NCBI RefSeq assembly: GCF_022513585.1
Contig: NZ_JAKWBF010000001.1
Location: forward strand, 124,001-188,000
Length of the DNA stretch: 64,000 nt
Reading direction: 5' to 3'
Source: Gordonia gummivorans
GTDB lineage: Bacteria > Actinomycetota > Actinomycetes > Mycobacteriales > Mycobacteriaceae
The notes under the pieces are model-generated. The model was not told the DNA's origin. It worked only from the letters and a program-made list of their open reading frames with translations, and ran no database searches. Below are positions 1-9,425 of the stretch, one piece after another (positions within the stretch are counted from its first letter, which is position 1; the number at the start of each line of letters is the position of its first letter). Made by a program: the position numbers and the translations under genes.

Positions 1-21
1 ATATGTGGTTTTGTCGGTCAT
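1..21 (-). CDS. Start of an unidentified gene cut by the window edge
   Basis: Only the first seven codons (MTDKTTY) are visible. An ATG at 21-19 on the minus strand is preceded by AAGGAG about eight bases upstream, which is a good ribosome binding site. The gene runs divergently from the LysR-type gene at 133. In LysR systems the divergent neighbour is often the regulated target, so this gene is the first candidate target. Nothing can be said about its product. Confidence 0.6.
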
Positions 22-115
22 CGTGATCACTCCTTGGTGTTGGTGTCGATGTTCTGCTTCCACCTCCGAGGCTTCCCGGTCAGCCAGAAGAAGTCCAAGT
101 AATGTTCTCGATTCT

Positions 116-136
116 CCATATAATCTCCAGTTATGG
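116..136 (+). promoter_or_regulatory. LysR-type T-N11-A box over the regulator's own start
   Basis: CCATA (116-120) and TATGG (132-136) form a perfect inverted repeat with an 11-base spacer, the classical T-N11-A layout of LysR-type regulators. The right arm covers the ATG of the regulator (133-135). This suggests autoregulation and control of the divergent gene starting at 21. Confidence 0.45.
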
Positions 137-1014
137 AACTGCGGCAGCTCGAATACTTCACCGCGGTGGCCGACACGGGCAGTTTCACCGCGGCGGCGCA
201 GCGCACCCACACCACGCAGCCGAACATCAGCGCGCAGATACGGGCTCTCGAACGGGAACTCGGCGCGGCACTGTTCGACCGCGCCGGGCGTCGCGTCCGG
301 CTGACCGATGCGGGCGCCGCTGCACTACCCGCGGCGCGTGCGTCCCTGCGGTCGGCGGATGCGATGGCCCAGTCGGTGGCCGACGTCAACGACCTCCTGC
401 GCGGCAGTCTTGCGGTCGGCATGGTCGACGGATGCACCATGCAACCGCTGTTTGCTGCGCTCGGCCGACTCCACCGCGACCATCCGGCGATCGAGATCTC
501 GCTGTCCGAGCAGGGCTCCGAGGACCTGATCAGCGCCGTCGGCAACGGCGACCTCGACATCGCGCTCGCCGGTCATGACGGTGACCTGCCACCCTCGCTC
601 GAGTCGCTGACGGTGTTCTCGGAGCGGGTGGTGGCCGCGGCACCGCCGAATCATCCGGCGCTCGAGCACACCGCGTCAGGCGACGAACTGTCGCTCGACG
701 ACCTCCGATCCCATCACCTGATCTGCCTGCCCCGCGGCGCGGGAATCCGGACGACCTTCGATCGGGGCGCCCGCACCTTCCGGCCGGCGATGGAGGCGTC
801 CTCACCCGACGCGATCCTCGAACTCGTCGCCGGCGGGTTGGGCGTCGGAATACTCAGTGAATCAATCGTTTCCGGGCGTCGCGACATCACCGGCCGGACG
901 ATTCGCGAGATCACCGAGCCGGCTGTCCTCGGCTTTGTGTGGCGCAGCGAGGCCAGCGCGGTGACCCGAGCCTTCATCGCCCTCATTCGTGACGCCTTCG
1001 GGATCCGACGCTGA
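133..1014 (+). CDS. LysR-family transcriptional regulator
   Basis: A cytoplasmic DNA-binding regulator of 293 residues, the usual length for the family. The N-terminal winged helix-turn-helix is clear (MELRQLEYFTAVADTGSFT, then QPNISAQIRALERELG and LFDRAGRRVRLTDAG, about residues 1-62). It is followed by a periplasmic-binding-protein-like effector domain (about 90-293). The effector is not identifiable. The gene is divergent to the truncated gene at 1-21, with a T-N11-A box between them. Its last 153 bases lie under the antisense 3' end of the membrane-protein gene that ends at 862. Confidence 0.9.
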   Translation: MELRQLEYFTAVADTGSFTAAAQRTHTTQPNISAQIRALERELGAALFDRAGRRVRLTDAGAAALPAARASLRSADAMAQSVADVNDLLRGSLAVGMVDGCTMQPLFAALGRLHRDHPAIEISLSEQGSEDLISAVGNGDLDIALAGHDGDLPPSLESLTVFSERVVAAAPPNHPALEHTASGDELSLDDLRSHHLICLPRGAGIRTTFDRGARTFRPAMEASSPDAILELVAGGLGVGILSESIVSGRRDITGRTIREITEPAVLGFVWRSEASAVTRAFIALIRDAFGIRR

Positions 1015-1740
1015 CTGCTCATCGGCCGTCTTGGTCGGGCGCCCCGCCACCCAGTCCTCGACAGTCATTCCCCATCGTCCGTACCGCGCGTCGAACTTCT
1101 CGGCCCGACGACGCGCGGCCTCTCGTTTCGGCGCCGAGTAGCGGCGACGCGCCCAGGGCGAGTCGGGCCGGGCCAACCGGATCGCACCGACCCAGGCGAG
1201 CGGCGGCACGAACGCGCCGACCACAGCCGTGGAGTATTTGCCCTTGGCGATGCAGCAGAGCAGGCAGGCGATGTTGATCGGCAGGTTCGCCGTCAAGACG
1301 ACCGGTCCCAGTTCGAGACTCGAATCCTCGAGCGGATTGAAACCGAGCGTCGCCATGCCGAGTCCGGCCACCGTCAACGAGACCACCTGGACCGAGAGTT
1401 GGCCCTCCCGTGACCAATACACGTCCTTGAGGTGCAGGATGAGCGCGAACTCGTCGAGCACCAGCGACGCACCGACACCGATCATGATCGCGCTGATCTC
1501 GGCGGCCGGCGAACGCCCCGCCGCCGCCACCGAGACGAACGCCCCCACGATGGTCAGCACGATCCCGGGCACCGCGTGATGAATGTGTACGCCCCCGGAG
1601 ACGTTGTCCCGGAAGGGACCTCGGCCCGCGCGAATCAGCCGCGTGATGGCCCGGGTGATCACAAAGGTCACCGTGAACGCCAGAAAGGCAAGGAACAGCG
1701 CCAATTGCCCGTCGGTCAGCGGGTCGTGGAGGCGGAACAT
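862..1740 (-). CDS. Integral membrane protein, unknown function
   Basis: A 292-residue protein with about six predicted membrane segments in the first 195 residues, then a charged cytoplasmic tail. A GVHIHHAVPGI motif precedes the second membrane segment and could bind a metal, but I do not recognise a named family. ATG at 1740 is chosen because the preceding gene (CoA-binding protein) ends at 1752, giving an 11-base gap and a likely two-gene operon. The tail (about the last 50 residues) lies antisense to the LysR gene and looks poorly constrained. Confidence 0.75.
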   Translation of the reverse strand: MFRLHDPLTDGQLALFLAFLAFTVTFVITRAITRLIRAGRGPFRDNVSGGVHIHHAVPGIVLTIVGAFVSVAAAGRSPAAEISAIMIGVGASLVLDEFALILHLKDVYWSREGQLSVQVVSLTVAGLGMATLGFNPLEDSSLELGPVVLTANLPINIACLLCCIAKGKYSTAVVGAFVPPLAWVGAIRLARPDSPWARRRYSAPKREAARRRAEKFDARYGRWGMTVEDWVAGRPTKTADEQSASDPEGVTNEGDEGSGHRAGLAAPHKAEDSRLGDLANRPAGDVATPGND

Positions 1741-1751
1741 GGCGGCACCGG

Positions 1752-2174
1752 TCAGCTGCGCGGCGCGCGCAGGCCGGTGCGACGCTGTTCGATGATCAGG
1801 CACCGATCCTCGACGTAGAGCAACCCGGCCGATTCGGCGATCTCCCGCGCCTCGTCGGATCGGATACCGAGCTGCAGCCACAGCGCGGTGGCACCCGAGG
1901 CGACCGCCTGTCGCGCCACCTCGGCACACTCGGGTCCCGGACGGAAGACATCGACGAGGCCCACCTGCTCGGGGACGTCGGCCAGCGTCGGATAGACGGT
2001 CTCGCCCACGATCTCCTGCGCTGTCGGATTGACCGGGATGATCCGCCACCCATGTTCCTGCATGTACGCAGGCACCTCGTTCGCCGCCTTCGCGGTGTTG
2101 GCACTCGCGCCGACCACCGTGATGGTGTCGTAGGTGGACAGGATCTTCTCGACAACGTCGTCGGTTGCGGTCAT
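1752..2174 (-). CDS. CoA-binding protein (YccU/Rossmann type)
   Basis: A 140-residue single-domain protein with a CoA-binding Rossmann fold. The visible features are ITVVGASANTAKAANEVPAY near the N-terminus, GWRIIPVNPTAQEIVGETVY, then DVFRPGPECAEVARQA and GATALWLQLGIRSDEA, and a near C-terminal YVEDRCLIIEQRR. These follow the YccU/acetyl-CoA-synthetase-like CoA-binding domain in order and length. Its physiological ligand is unknown; CoA binding is inferred from the family. ATG at 2174 is preferred over an upstream in-frame ATG because the longer N-terminus (WLPTGDTRFYTRT) is not family-like. It probably shares a transcript with the membrane protein at 862-1740 and is divergent from the TauE gene. 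Confidence 0.85.
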   Translation of the reverse strand: MTATDDVVEKILSTYDTITVVGASANTAKAANEVPAYMQEHGWRIIPVNPTAQEIVGETVYPTLADVPEQVGLVDVFRPGPECAEVARQAVASGATALWLQLGIRSDEAREIAESAGLLYVEDRCLIIEQRRTGLRAPRS

Positions 2175-2230
2175 CGTCCGAGTGTAGAACCGGGTGTCGC
2201 CGGTGGGGAGCCACATGCGACGGTGGAGGG

Positions 2231-3010
2231 GTGACGCCCGTCGAACTGCTCGCCATCGCCATCGCCGGCGTCGGGGCCGGCGCCATCAACGCGCTGGTCG
2301 GCAGCGGAACCCTGATCACCTTCCCCACCCTGGTCGCCTTCGGTGTGCCGCCGGTGAGCGCGACGATGTCCAACGCCGTCGGCCTCGTCGCGGGCGGTGT
2401 GTCGGGGACATGGGGTTACCGACGCGAGCTCGAAGGCCAGTGGCCACAACTGCGCTGGCAGCTTCCCGCGTCCTTCACCGGCGCACTTCTCGGATGCTGG
2501 CTGCTTCTGCATCTGCCCGAGACGGTGTTCGAGGCCGTCGTTCCGGTGTTGCTGATCGGGGCACTGATCCTCGTCGTGATCCAGCCGCGCATCCAGCGCC
2601 GGGTGTTCGCACGCACTGGGCTTCTCCACGGCGAGCGGCTCCCGATGACACCGGCCCGCACCGCCGCGATGGTTGTCGCCACCTTCGCGGTCGGCGTCTA
2701 CGGCGGCTATTTCACCGCGGCGCAAGGTATCCTGCTGATCGGCGCCCTCGGTGTGATCGTCCCCGACGATCTGCAGCGGATGAACGCCGCGAAGAACCTG
2801 CTCAGTCTCGTCGTCAATGTCGTTGCCGCCCTGGCATACACCATCGTCGCCTTCGACCGCATCAACTGGACGGCCGCCGGACTGATCGCAGCCGGCTCCC
2901 TCGTCGGTGGCGTTGTCGGCGCCCGCTACGGAAGGCGACTGTCACCCAACGCCCTTCGCGGCGTCATCGTGGTCGTCGGGCTGATCGGGCTGTGGCGGCT
3001 GCTCAGTTGA
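2231..3010 (+). CDS. TauE/SafE-family sulfite/anion exporter
   Basis: A 259-residue membrane transporter with about eight hydrophobic helices. It has the repeated TauE/SafE layout: AGVGAGAINALVGSGTLITF in the first half and GVYGGYFTAAQGILLIG in the second, the pair of glycine-rich segments typical of the family. Family members export sulfite, sulfoacetate or related organosulfur anions; the substrate here is unknown. GTG at 2231 is chosen because the protein then begins at the first membrane segment (VTPVELLAIAIAG). An ORF extension to 2165 would add hydrophilic, Cys- and Arg-rich residues. The gene is divergent from the CoA-binding protein, and its 3' end overlaps an antisense small membrane protein. 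Confidence 0.88.
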   Translation: MTPVELLAIAIAGVGAGAINALVGSGTLITFPTLVAFGVPPVSATMSNAVGLVAGGVSGTWGYRRELEGQWPQLRWQLPASFTGALLGCWLLLHLPETVFEAVVPVLLIGALILVVIQPRIQRRVFARTGLLHGERLPMTPARTAAMVVATFAVGVYGGYFTAAQGILLIGALGVIVPDDLQRMNAAKNLLSLVVNVVAALAYTIVAFDRINWTAAGLIAAGSLVGGVVGARYGRRLSPNALRGVIVVVGLIGLWRLLS

Positions 3011-3327
3011 CCCGACCGGTCACCCAGCAGCGCCATCCAGTACTCGTCGGGAACCGTCTCGCCCGAGCGCAACACGCGACCGAGTCCGATGGCCATGAAC
3101 ACGCCGAGGATGCCGAGCCACAGACCGAACAGCGCGATCGCCGTCCATGCAATGGCCACCGCGATCGGCCACGGATCGAGCGCCAGTACCAGCGGCGCGA
3201 AGAAGAAGCCGAGCCCGATGTACCAGCCCGAACCCGAACGGTCGCAGCGCAACACGACGCTCAGCCACCGGGGGCTGGATTCGGTGGGCGGGCCGGTGGG
3301 TTGGCCAAAACGGTTGCGCCCGATCAT
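2926..3327 (-). CDS. Small two-helix membrane protein
   Basis: A 133-residue protein with two strong membrane helices (about residues 35-60 and 62-85, WYIGLGFFFAPLVLALDPW and IAWTAIALFGLWLGILGVF). No family is recognised. ATG at 3327 follows AGGAGG at good spacing. The last 28 codons are antisense to the TauE gene, so the true C-terminus depends on this overlap being real. It lies just downstream of the NADH dehydrogenase on the same strand (75-base gap) and may be co-transcribed. Confidence 0.65.
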   Translation of the reverse strand: MIGRNRFGQPTGPPTESSPRWLSVVLRCDRSGSGWYIGLGFFFAPLVLALDPWPIAVAIAWTAIALFGLWLGILGVFMAIGLGRVLRSGETVPDEYWMALLGDRSGQLSSRHSPISPTTTMTPRRALGDSRLP

Positions 3328-3401
3328 GGTCGCCTCCTAGAGGTGATTTCGCCTGCCCCCAGGGTCCTCCGGTCAAGCGCCGCGGTCCACTACCTCTCAG
3401 G

Positions 3402-4712
3402 TCATCGCGAGTACGGCTGACGTGCCGTCTCGGGATCTCCGTAGGTGATGGCGCGCTCCCGGCGCGAGTCGGTGAGAAGCGTTGCCGACCACGAGATCAC
3501 CGTGCCCATCCGGTTGCGGATGCCGGCGAGGAAGGCGATGTGGATGACGCCCCACGCCAACCACCCCAACGAGCCCGACAGCCGGAGCCGTCCGGCCTGC
3601 ACGACCGCCTGACGACGTGCGATGTAGGCCGCGTTGCCGAGGTCGCGGTAGTGGAACGGCGCACGGTCATGCTGACCGTCGACGAGCCCGGCGATCACCG
3701 CGCCCACATGCCGACCGCCCTGCATGGCCACCTCCGCGACGCCCGGCAGGTCGTCGAGCGAGCTCATGTCGCCGACCACCCACACATTGTCGTGACCGTC
3801 GACCGACAGGTCCGGCCGCACCGGGATTCGGCCCGATCGGTCCTGGGTCACACCGAGCGCGTCGGCGAGCGTCTTTGCGAACGGCACCGCCTCGACGCCG
3901 GTGGTCCACAGGGTGGTGCGCGCCGGATAGCGGACCACCTCGTGCGTCGCCTTGCTGGTGGTTTCGACGTAGTCCGCGCCGACACCGGTGACATGCACGC
4001 CGAGATGGGTCTCCACCCCGAGCCGATCGAGCGTGCGCTGGGCATCCGCGGACAGTCGCGCGTCGAAACTCGGCAGCACCCGATCTCCGCCGTGCAGCAA
4101 CAGGACTCGCGCGCGCTCGGGGTCGATGGTGCGGAACTCGCGGTCGAGCGCGAGTGTGGCGAGTTCTCGGATCTGGCCGGCGAGTTCGACGCCGGTCGGC
4201 CCGCCGCCGGCCACGGCGAACGTCAACCACGACCGCTGCAGGTCGGCGTCGGAGGCCGATTCGGCCATCTCGAACGCGCCGATCACTCGGCGCCGGATCG
4301 CGAGTGCGTCGTCGAGGGTCTTCATTCCCGGTGCGTGAGCGGCGAATTCGTCGTTCCCGTGGTAAGCGGTGCGCATACCCGCGGCCACCACGAGATGGTC
4401 GTAGCGCAGGGCGAATTCGGATCCGTCGATGCGCGTCACCGTCACCGTCTGCGCGGTCGCGTCGACGGCCGTCGCCTCGCCGAGCGCCACGTCGGCATTT
4501 CGCTGCCGACGCAACAAATGTCGCACAGGGCTGGAGATGGCACCCTCGGACAGCAGTCCCGTCGCACATTGATAGAGCAACGGCTGGAACAGGTGGCTGG
4601 TCCCGCGGTCCACCACCGTCACATCCACCGCGCTGCGTTTGAGTCGCCGGGCGCAATGCAGTCCGCCGAACCCGGCTCCGATGACGACGACGTGAGGTCT
4701 GACCTTGGCCAC
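3402..4712 (-). CDS. Type II NADH dehydrogenase-like FAD oxidoreductase
   Basis: A 436-residue flavoprotein of the NDH-2 family, which transfers electrons from NADH to menaquinone at the inner face of the membrane without pumping protons. The FAD Rossmann motif is at the N-terminus (VVVIGAGFGGLHCARRL) and the NADH-binding motif is mid-protein (FAVAGGGPTGVELAGQI). A second FAD motif (NVWVVGDMSSL) and NDH-2-like TLWTTGVEA and VAMQGGRHVG follow. A C-terminal hydrophobic stretch (LGWLAWGVIHIAFLAGI) fits membrane attachment. Length matches actinobacterial Ndh. It is separated by 27 bases from the convergently oriented stop of the upstream TetR gene on the same strand. Confidence 0.85.
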   Translation of the reverse strand: MAKVRPHVVVIGAGFGGLHCARRLKRSAVDVTVVDRGTSHLFQPLLYQCATGLLSEGAISSPVRHLLRRQRNADVALGEATAVDATAQTVTVTRIDGSEFALRYDHLVVAAGMRTAYHGNDEFAAHAPGMKTLDDALAIRRRVIGAFEMAESASDADLQRSWLTFAVAGGGPTGVELAGQIRELATLALDREFRTIDPERARVLLLHGGDRVLPSFDARLSADAQRTLDRLGVETHLGVHVTGVGADYVETTSKATHEVVRYPARTTLWTTGVEAVPFAKTLADALGVTQDRSGRIPVRPDLSVDGHDNVWVVGDMSSLDDLPGVAEVAMQGGRHVGAVIAGLVDGQHDRAPFHYRDLGNAAYIARRQAVVQAGRLRLSGSLGWLAWGVIHIAFLAGIRNRMGTVISWSATLLTDSRRERAITYGDPETARQPYSR

Positions 4713-4739
4713 GGAACCGATTGTCGCAGGCGCGGGGAC

Positions 4740-5333
4740 TCAGCGTTGCACGCCGTGCAGTGCGATCGCCGTCATCTGCTCGACCCAGTCGTCGTCGAGC
4801 ACGGCGTCGGGGTCGAGGAGCAGGCGCAACATGGCGGCGCCGCCCATCACCTCGATCAACCGGTCGGCATCGACGTCGGTACGCACTTCACCGCTGTCGA
4901 CGGCCTCGACAAGACGGGTGTGCACCGCACCGAAGGCCTCGGCGAACCGGCCGTGGACGCGTGTCGCCAGTTCGGCGTCGGCGCCCATGTCGGCGATCAG
5001 GCCGGGCAGGGCTGCTCGCGTGACCGGGCTCGCGAACAGGTCGCGGGCCACCACGACCATGGCCCGGATGTCTGCGGCGATATCGCCGGTCGTCGGCGGC
5101 AGCGTGGTGGCCGGTGGAAACGCGGCCTCGTGGACGAGCTCCGGTTTGCCGCTCCAGCGCCGGTACAGCGCCGTCTTGGTGGTCTGTGCACGTTCGGCGA
5201 TCGCCGCCATCGTCAGTCGGCTGTACCCGACGTCGACGAGCAGTTCGGCGGCCGCGTCGAGCACCGCGGCGTCGATTCGTCCGTCCCGCGGTCGTCCGGG
5301 TGCTGCAGCAGCCTCATCGGCATTTTTCGCCAT

Positions 5334-5345
<12 letters not shown>
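4740..5345 (-). CDS. TetR-family regulator of the first APH-like/DUF7064-like module
   Basis: A TetR repressor of 201 residues with the N-terminal helix-turn-helix (LTMAAIAERAQTTKTALYRRW) and a C-terminal ligand domain containing SPVTRAALPGLIADMG. That segment is nearly identical to one in the TetR at 54435-55043, so the two are paralogues. Start choice is uncertain: ATG at 5345 (MSCVMAKN) or ATG at 5333 (MAKN), neither with a strong ribosome binding site. The gene is divergent from the phosphotransferase-like gene at 5375. An inverted repeat at 5334-5354 lies over the start, so it probably represses both itself and that operon. Confidence 0.88.
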
Positions 5346-6523
<1,178 letters not shown>

Positions 6524-6524
6524 C

Positions 6525-7646
6525 ATGACGGGCCTGGGACCACTCGACGAGTTCCCGATTCATCAACTGCCCCAACCGATCGCGTGGCCGGGCGAGTCGA
6601 ATCGCAACTTCTACGACCGCGCCTACCTCAATGCGCATGACCGCAGCGGCGACATCTTCCTCATCACCGGGATCGGTTACTACCCGAACCTCGGCGTGAA
6701 GGACGCCTTTGTCCTCGTCCGGCGCGGGGACGTCCAGACCGCCGTCCACCTCAGCGACGCCATCGACGACGATCGGCTGAACCAGCAGGTCGGCGGCTAC
6801 CGGATGGAGGTCTCCGAACCACTCCGGCGGCTGCATCTCACCCTCGACGAGACCGAGGGCGTGGCGGTCGACCTCACGTGGAACGGGCTGTTCGACCCCA
6901 TCCTGGAGCAACCCCACCTCATGCGCGCGGGCACCAAGGTCACGCTCGATGCGCAGCGTTTCGCCCAGGTCGGCAGTTGGACCGGGTCGATCACGATCGA
7001 CGGGGAGCACATCGCCGTTGAACCCGACCGCTGGATCGGTTCCCGGGACCGCTCGTGGGGTCTGCGGCCGGTCGGCGAACCCGAACCGGCCGGACGGCCC
7101 GCCGATCCCCCATTCGAAGGGATGTGGTGGCTCTACATCCCGATGGCGTTCGACGACTTCCAGATGGTCCTCATCGTCCAGGAGGAACCGAGCGGGTACC
7201 GATCGCTCAACGATTGCGTGCGGGTGTGGAAGGACGGGCGGGTCGAACAACTCGGCTGGCCACGTATCGACGTCCAGTACACGTCGGGCACCCGCATCCC
7301 GACCGGTGCCACCATCACCGCGACCACCCCCGACGGCGCGACGATCCACCTCGACGTCGAGTCCCGGCTCGCGGTGCCCATCCACGTCGGCGGCGGCTAC
7401 GGCGGTGACCCGGACTGGATCCACGGCGTGTGGCGGGGCGAGAAGTTCACCGAACGCCTCACCTACGACATGACCGACCCGGCGATCATCGGGCGCGCCG
7501 CGTTCGGCGTCATCGACCACGTCGGCCGGGCGGTGTGTCGCGAAGCCGACGGCACCACCCGCGAGGGGTGGGGTCTGTTCGAGCACGGCGCCCTGGGACG
7601 CCACGATCCGTCCGGATTCGCCGACTGGCTGTCCGTCGCCCCCTGA
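6525..7646 (+). CDS. DUF7064/DUF7065-like protein, module 1
   Basis: A 373-residue soluble protein of the lipocalin/AttH-like DUF7065-DUF7064 type, by its resemblance to proteins usually found beside APH-like genes in actinobacteria. The N-terminal part carries SGDIFLITGIGYYPNLGVKD and the middle carries DRWIGSRDRSWGLR. Both segments recur in the paralogue at 55130-56245 (SGDINVMTGLARYPN and GRDHSWGVR). Function is unknown. Its start lies one base after the stop of the phosphotransferase-like gene, so the two are translationally coupled and probably act together. Confidence 0.75.
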   Translation: MTGLGPLDEFPIHQLPQPIAWPGESNRNFYDRAYLNAHDRSGDIFLITGIGYYPNLGVKDAFVLVRRGDVQTAVHLSDAIDDDRLNQQVGGYRMEVSEPLRRLHLTLDETEGVAVDLTWNGLFDPILEQPHLMRAGTKVTLDAQRFAQVGSWTGSITIDGEHIAVEPDRWIGSRDRSWGLRPVGEPEPAGRPADPPFEGMWWLYIPMAFDDFQMVLIVQEEPSGYRSLNDCVRVWKDGRVEQLGWPRIDVQYTSGTRIPTGATITATTPDGATIHLDVESRLAVPIHVGGGYGGDPDWIHGVWRGEKFTERLTYDMTDPAIIGRAAFGVIDHVGRAVCREADGTTREGWGLFEHGALGRHDPSGFADWLSVAP

Positions 7647-7687
7647 GTCTGTTCGCGTGTAGCGTGTCGTCGCATGGGGCACCCCTC

Positions 7688-9415
7688 ATGAGCGAACCAC
7701 CCAGCGAACCCACCATCGCCGCTGCCGACGACCCGCGGACACCGTCGATTGTCCTCGTGTCGGCCGATCACGGCGATGCGCTCATGCTCGAATTCAGCAG
7801 GTACGCCAGGGATTACCATGTCACCTGCACGCGCAGTGCAATCGAGGCGATAGCGCTGCTCGGCCGACTCGCGAGCGAGGGACATCCGGTGGCGCTGATC
7901 GTGGTGTCGTCCGAACTGCCCGACATGAACCTCCTGGAGGCGCTGTCGGCGTTCCGGAGCATCGTGCCGACGGCGCGGCGGGTGGTCGTGATCGCGTGGC
8001 AGAACTTCGCCGAGCACACCACCACGTTGCGGCCGGCGCTGCAGAAGGGCAAGTTCGACACGTTCCTGCTACTGCCCCGTGGCGCCCGGGATGAGGAATT
8101 CCATTACGCCATAACCGAAATGCTCTCCGACTGGGGCGCAACGGTGGCGGCACCCGAAGTCGACGCGATCCGCATCATCACGCCCACGACGACGCTGCTG
8201 TCGCTGGCGATCCGCGACTTCCTCGATCGCATGGGCATGCCCAACCGCACCTACCCGCCGGACAGTCCAGAGGGCCGACAGGCCGAGGAACTCGCGTCCA
8301 GCGTCGGCGTCTACCCGCTGGTGCATTCCCTGCGCGCCGACGACGGGCGATCGGTCATCGCGGCCGAGACGGTGCGCGACGTGGCCGTGCTCATCTACGG
8401 ACGGCCGTCAGATGTCGACGTGGGCACCGTGGTCGACCTCGCCGTCATCGGTTCGGGACCTGCCGGACTCGCAGCAGCGGTTTACGCTGCCTCGGAAGGA
8501 CTTTCGACGGTCGTCATCGAATCCGAGGCGATCGGGGGGCAGGCCGGGACGAGTTCGATGATCCGGAACTACCTCGGCTTCCCGCGCGGAATCTCCGGCA
8601 TGCGACTCGCGCAGCGGGCCCGGACGCAGGCCGTGCGGTTCGGGGCCCAGTTCTATACGGGATGGGACGTGCAGTCGATCCTGCCCGGAACCGACGGCAC
8701 ACCGCATCGCATGTGCACCGAGGGCGGCGACGTCGTCGCGCGAGCCGTGTTGATCAGCACGGGCGTCACCTATCGCCGTCTGGGTATCGATCCACTCGAG
8801 CACCTTGTCGGGCGCGGTGTGCACTACGGGGCAGCGATGTCGGCGGCCCGCGAGATGGACGGTCGTGACGTGTTCGTGATCGGGGGCGGCAATTCCGCCG
8901 GACAGGCGGCGATCCATCTGGCGCGGCACGCGCGGTCGGTGACCATCGTGATCCGTCGAGAAGATCTCCGCGCCACCATGTCCCAGTACCTCATCGGCGA
9001 GATCACGTTCAACCCCCGGATATCGGTGCGCGGCAATTGCGACGTCATCGACGGTGGCGGCGACGGACGACTCGAGTGGTTGCAGCTCTGCGACCGACCC
9101 ACCGGAAACACCGAACAGGTCACCGCCGGTGGACTTTTCGTGCTGATCGGCGCCGAACCCACCTGCGACTGGCTGCCACCGGAGGTCGACCGCGACGACG
9201 ACGGCTTCGTCCTCACCGGACGGGACGTACCGCGCGAGCGCTGGGCCGACGGTCTGCCGCCGCCGAACCTCGCCACCAGCACCCCCGGTGTGTTCGCCGC
9301 CGGCGACATCCGATCCGGCTCGATGAAACGCGTCGCGGCGGCCAGCGGCGAAGGCGCCAGCGTGGTGCCCCTCGTGCATGCCTGGCTCGATCACCTACGC
9401 CGACAACAACTCTAG
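7688..9415 (+). CDS. Fused pseudo-receiver / thioredoxin-reductase-like flavoprotein
   Basis: A 575-residue three-part protein. Residues about 15-140 look like a response-regulator receiver, but the phospho-acceptor position reads IVVSSELPD instead of a D-containing strand end, so it is probably not phosphorylated. Residues about 155-245 resemble a thioredoxin/glutaredoxin-like fold. From about 253 a thioredoxin-reductase-type FAD/NAD(P)H domain begins (VIGSGPAGLAAAVYAASEG, IGGQAGTSSMIRNYLGFP, VIGGGNSAGQAA, GVFAAGDIRSG). The redox CxxC of true thioredoxin reductase is absent (GVHYGAAMSAA). This matches the family named fused response regulator/thioredoxin-disulfide reductase. ATG at 7688 is used; GTG at 7664 is possible. 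Confidence 0.88.
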   Translation: MSEPPSEPTIAAADDPRTPSIVLVSADHGDALMLEFSRYARDYHVTCTRSAIEAIALLGRLASEGHPVALIVVSSELPDMNLLEALSAFRSIVPTARRVVVIAWQNFAEHTTTLRPALQKGKFDTFLLLPRGARDEEFHYAITEMLSDWGATVAAPEVDAIRIITPTTTLLSLAIRDFLDRMGMPNRTYPPDSPEGRQAEELASSVGVYPLVHSLRADDGRSVIAAETVRDVAVLIYGRPSDVDVGTVVDLAVIGSGPAGLAAAVYAASEGLSTVVIESEAIGGQAGTSSMIRNYLGFPRGISGMRLAQRARTQAVRFGAQFYTGWDVQSILPGTDGTPHRMCTEGGDVVARAVLISTGVTYRRLGIDPLEHLVGRGVHYGAAMSAAREMDGRDVFVIGGGNSAGQAAIHLARHARSVTIVIRREDLRATMSQYLIGEITFNPRISVRGNCDVIDGGGDGRLEWLQLCDRPTGNTEQVTAGGLFVLIGAEPTCDWLPPEVDRDDDGFVLTGRDVPRERWADGLPPPNLATSTPGVFAAGDIRSGSMKRVAAASGEGASVVPLVHAWLDHLRRQQL

Positions 9416-9425
9416 GATCAGCCCA

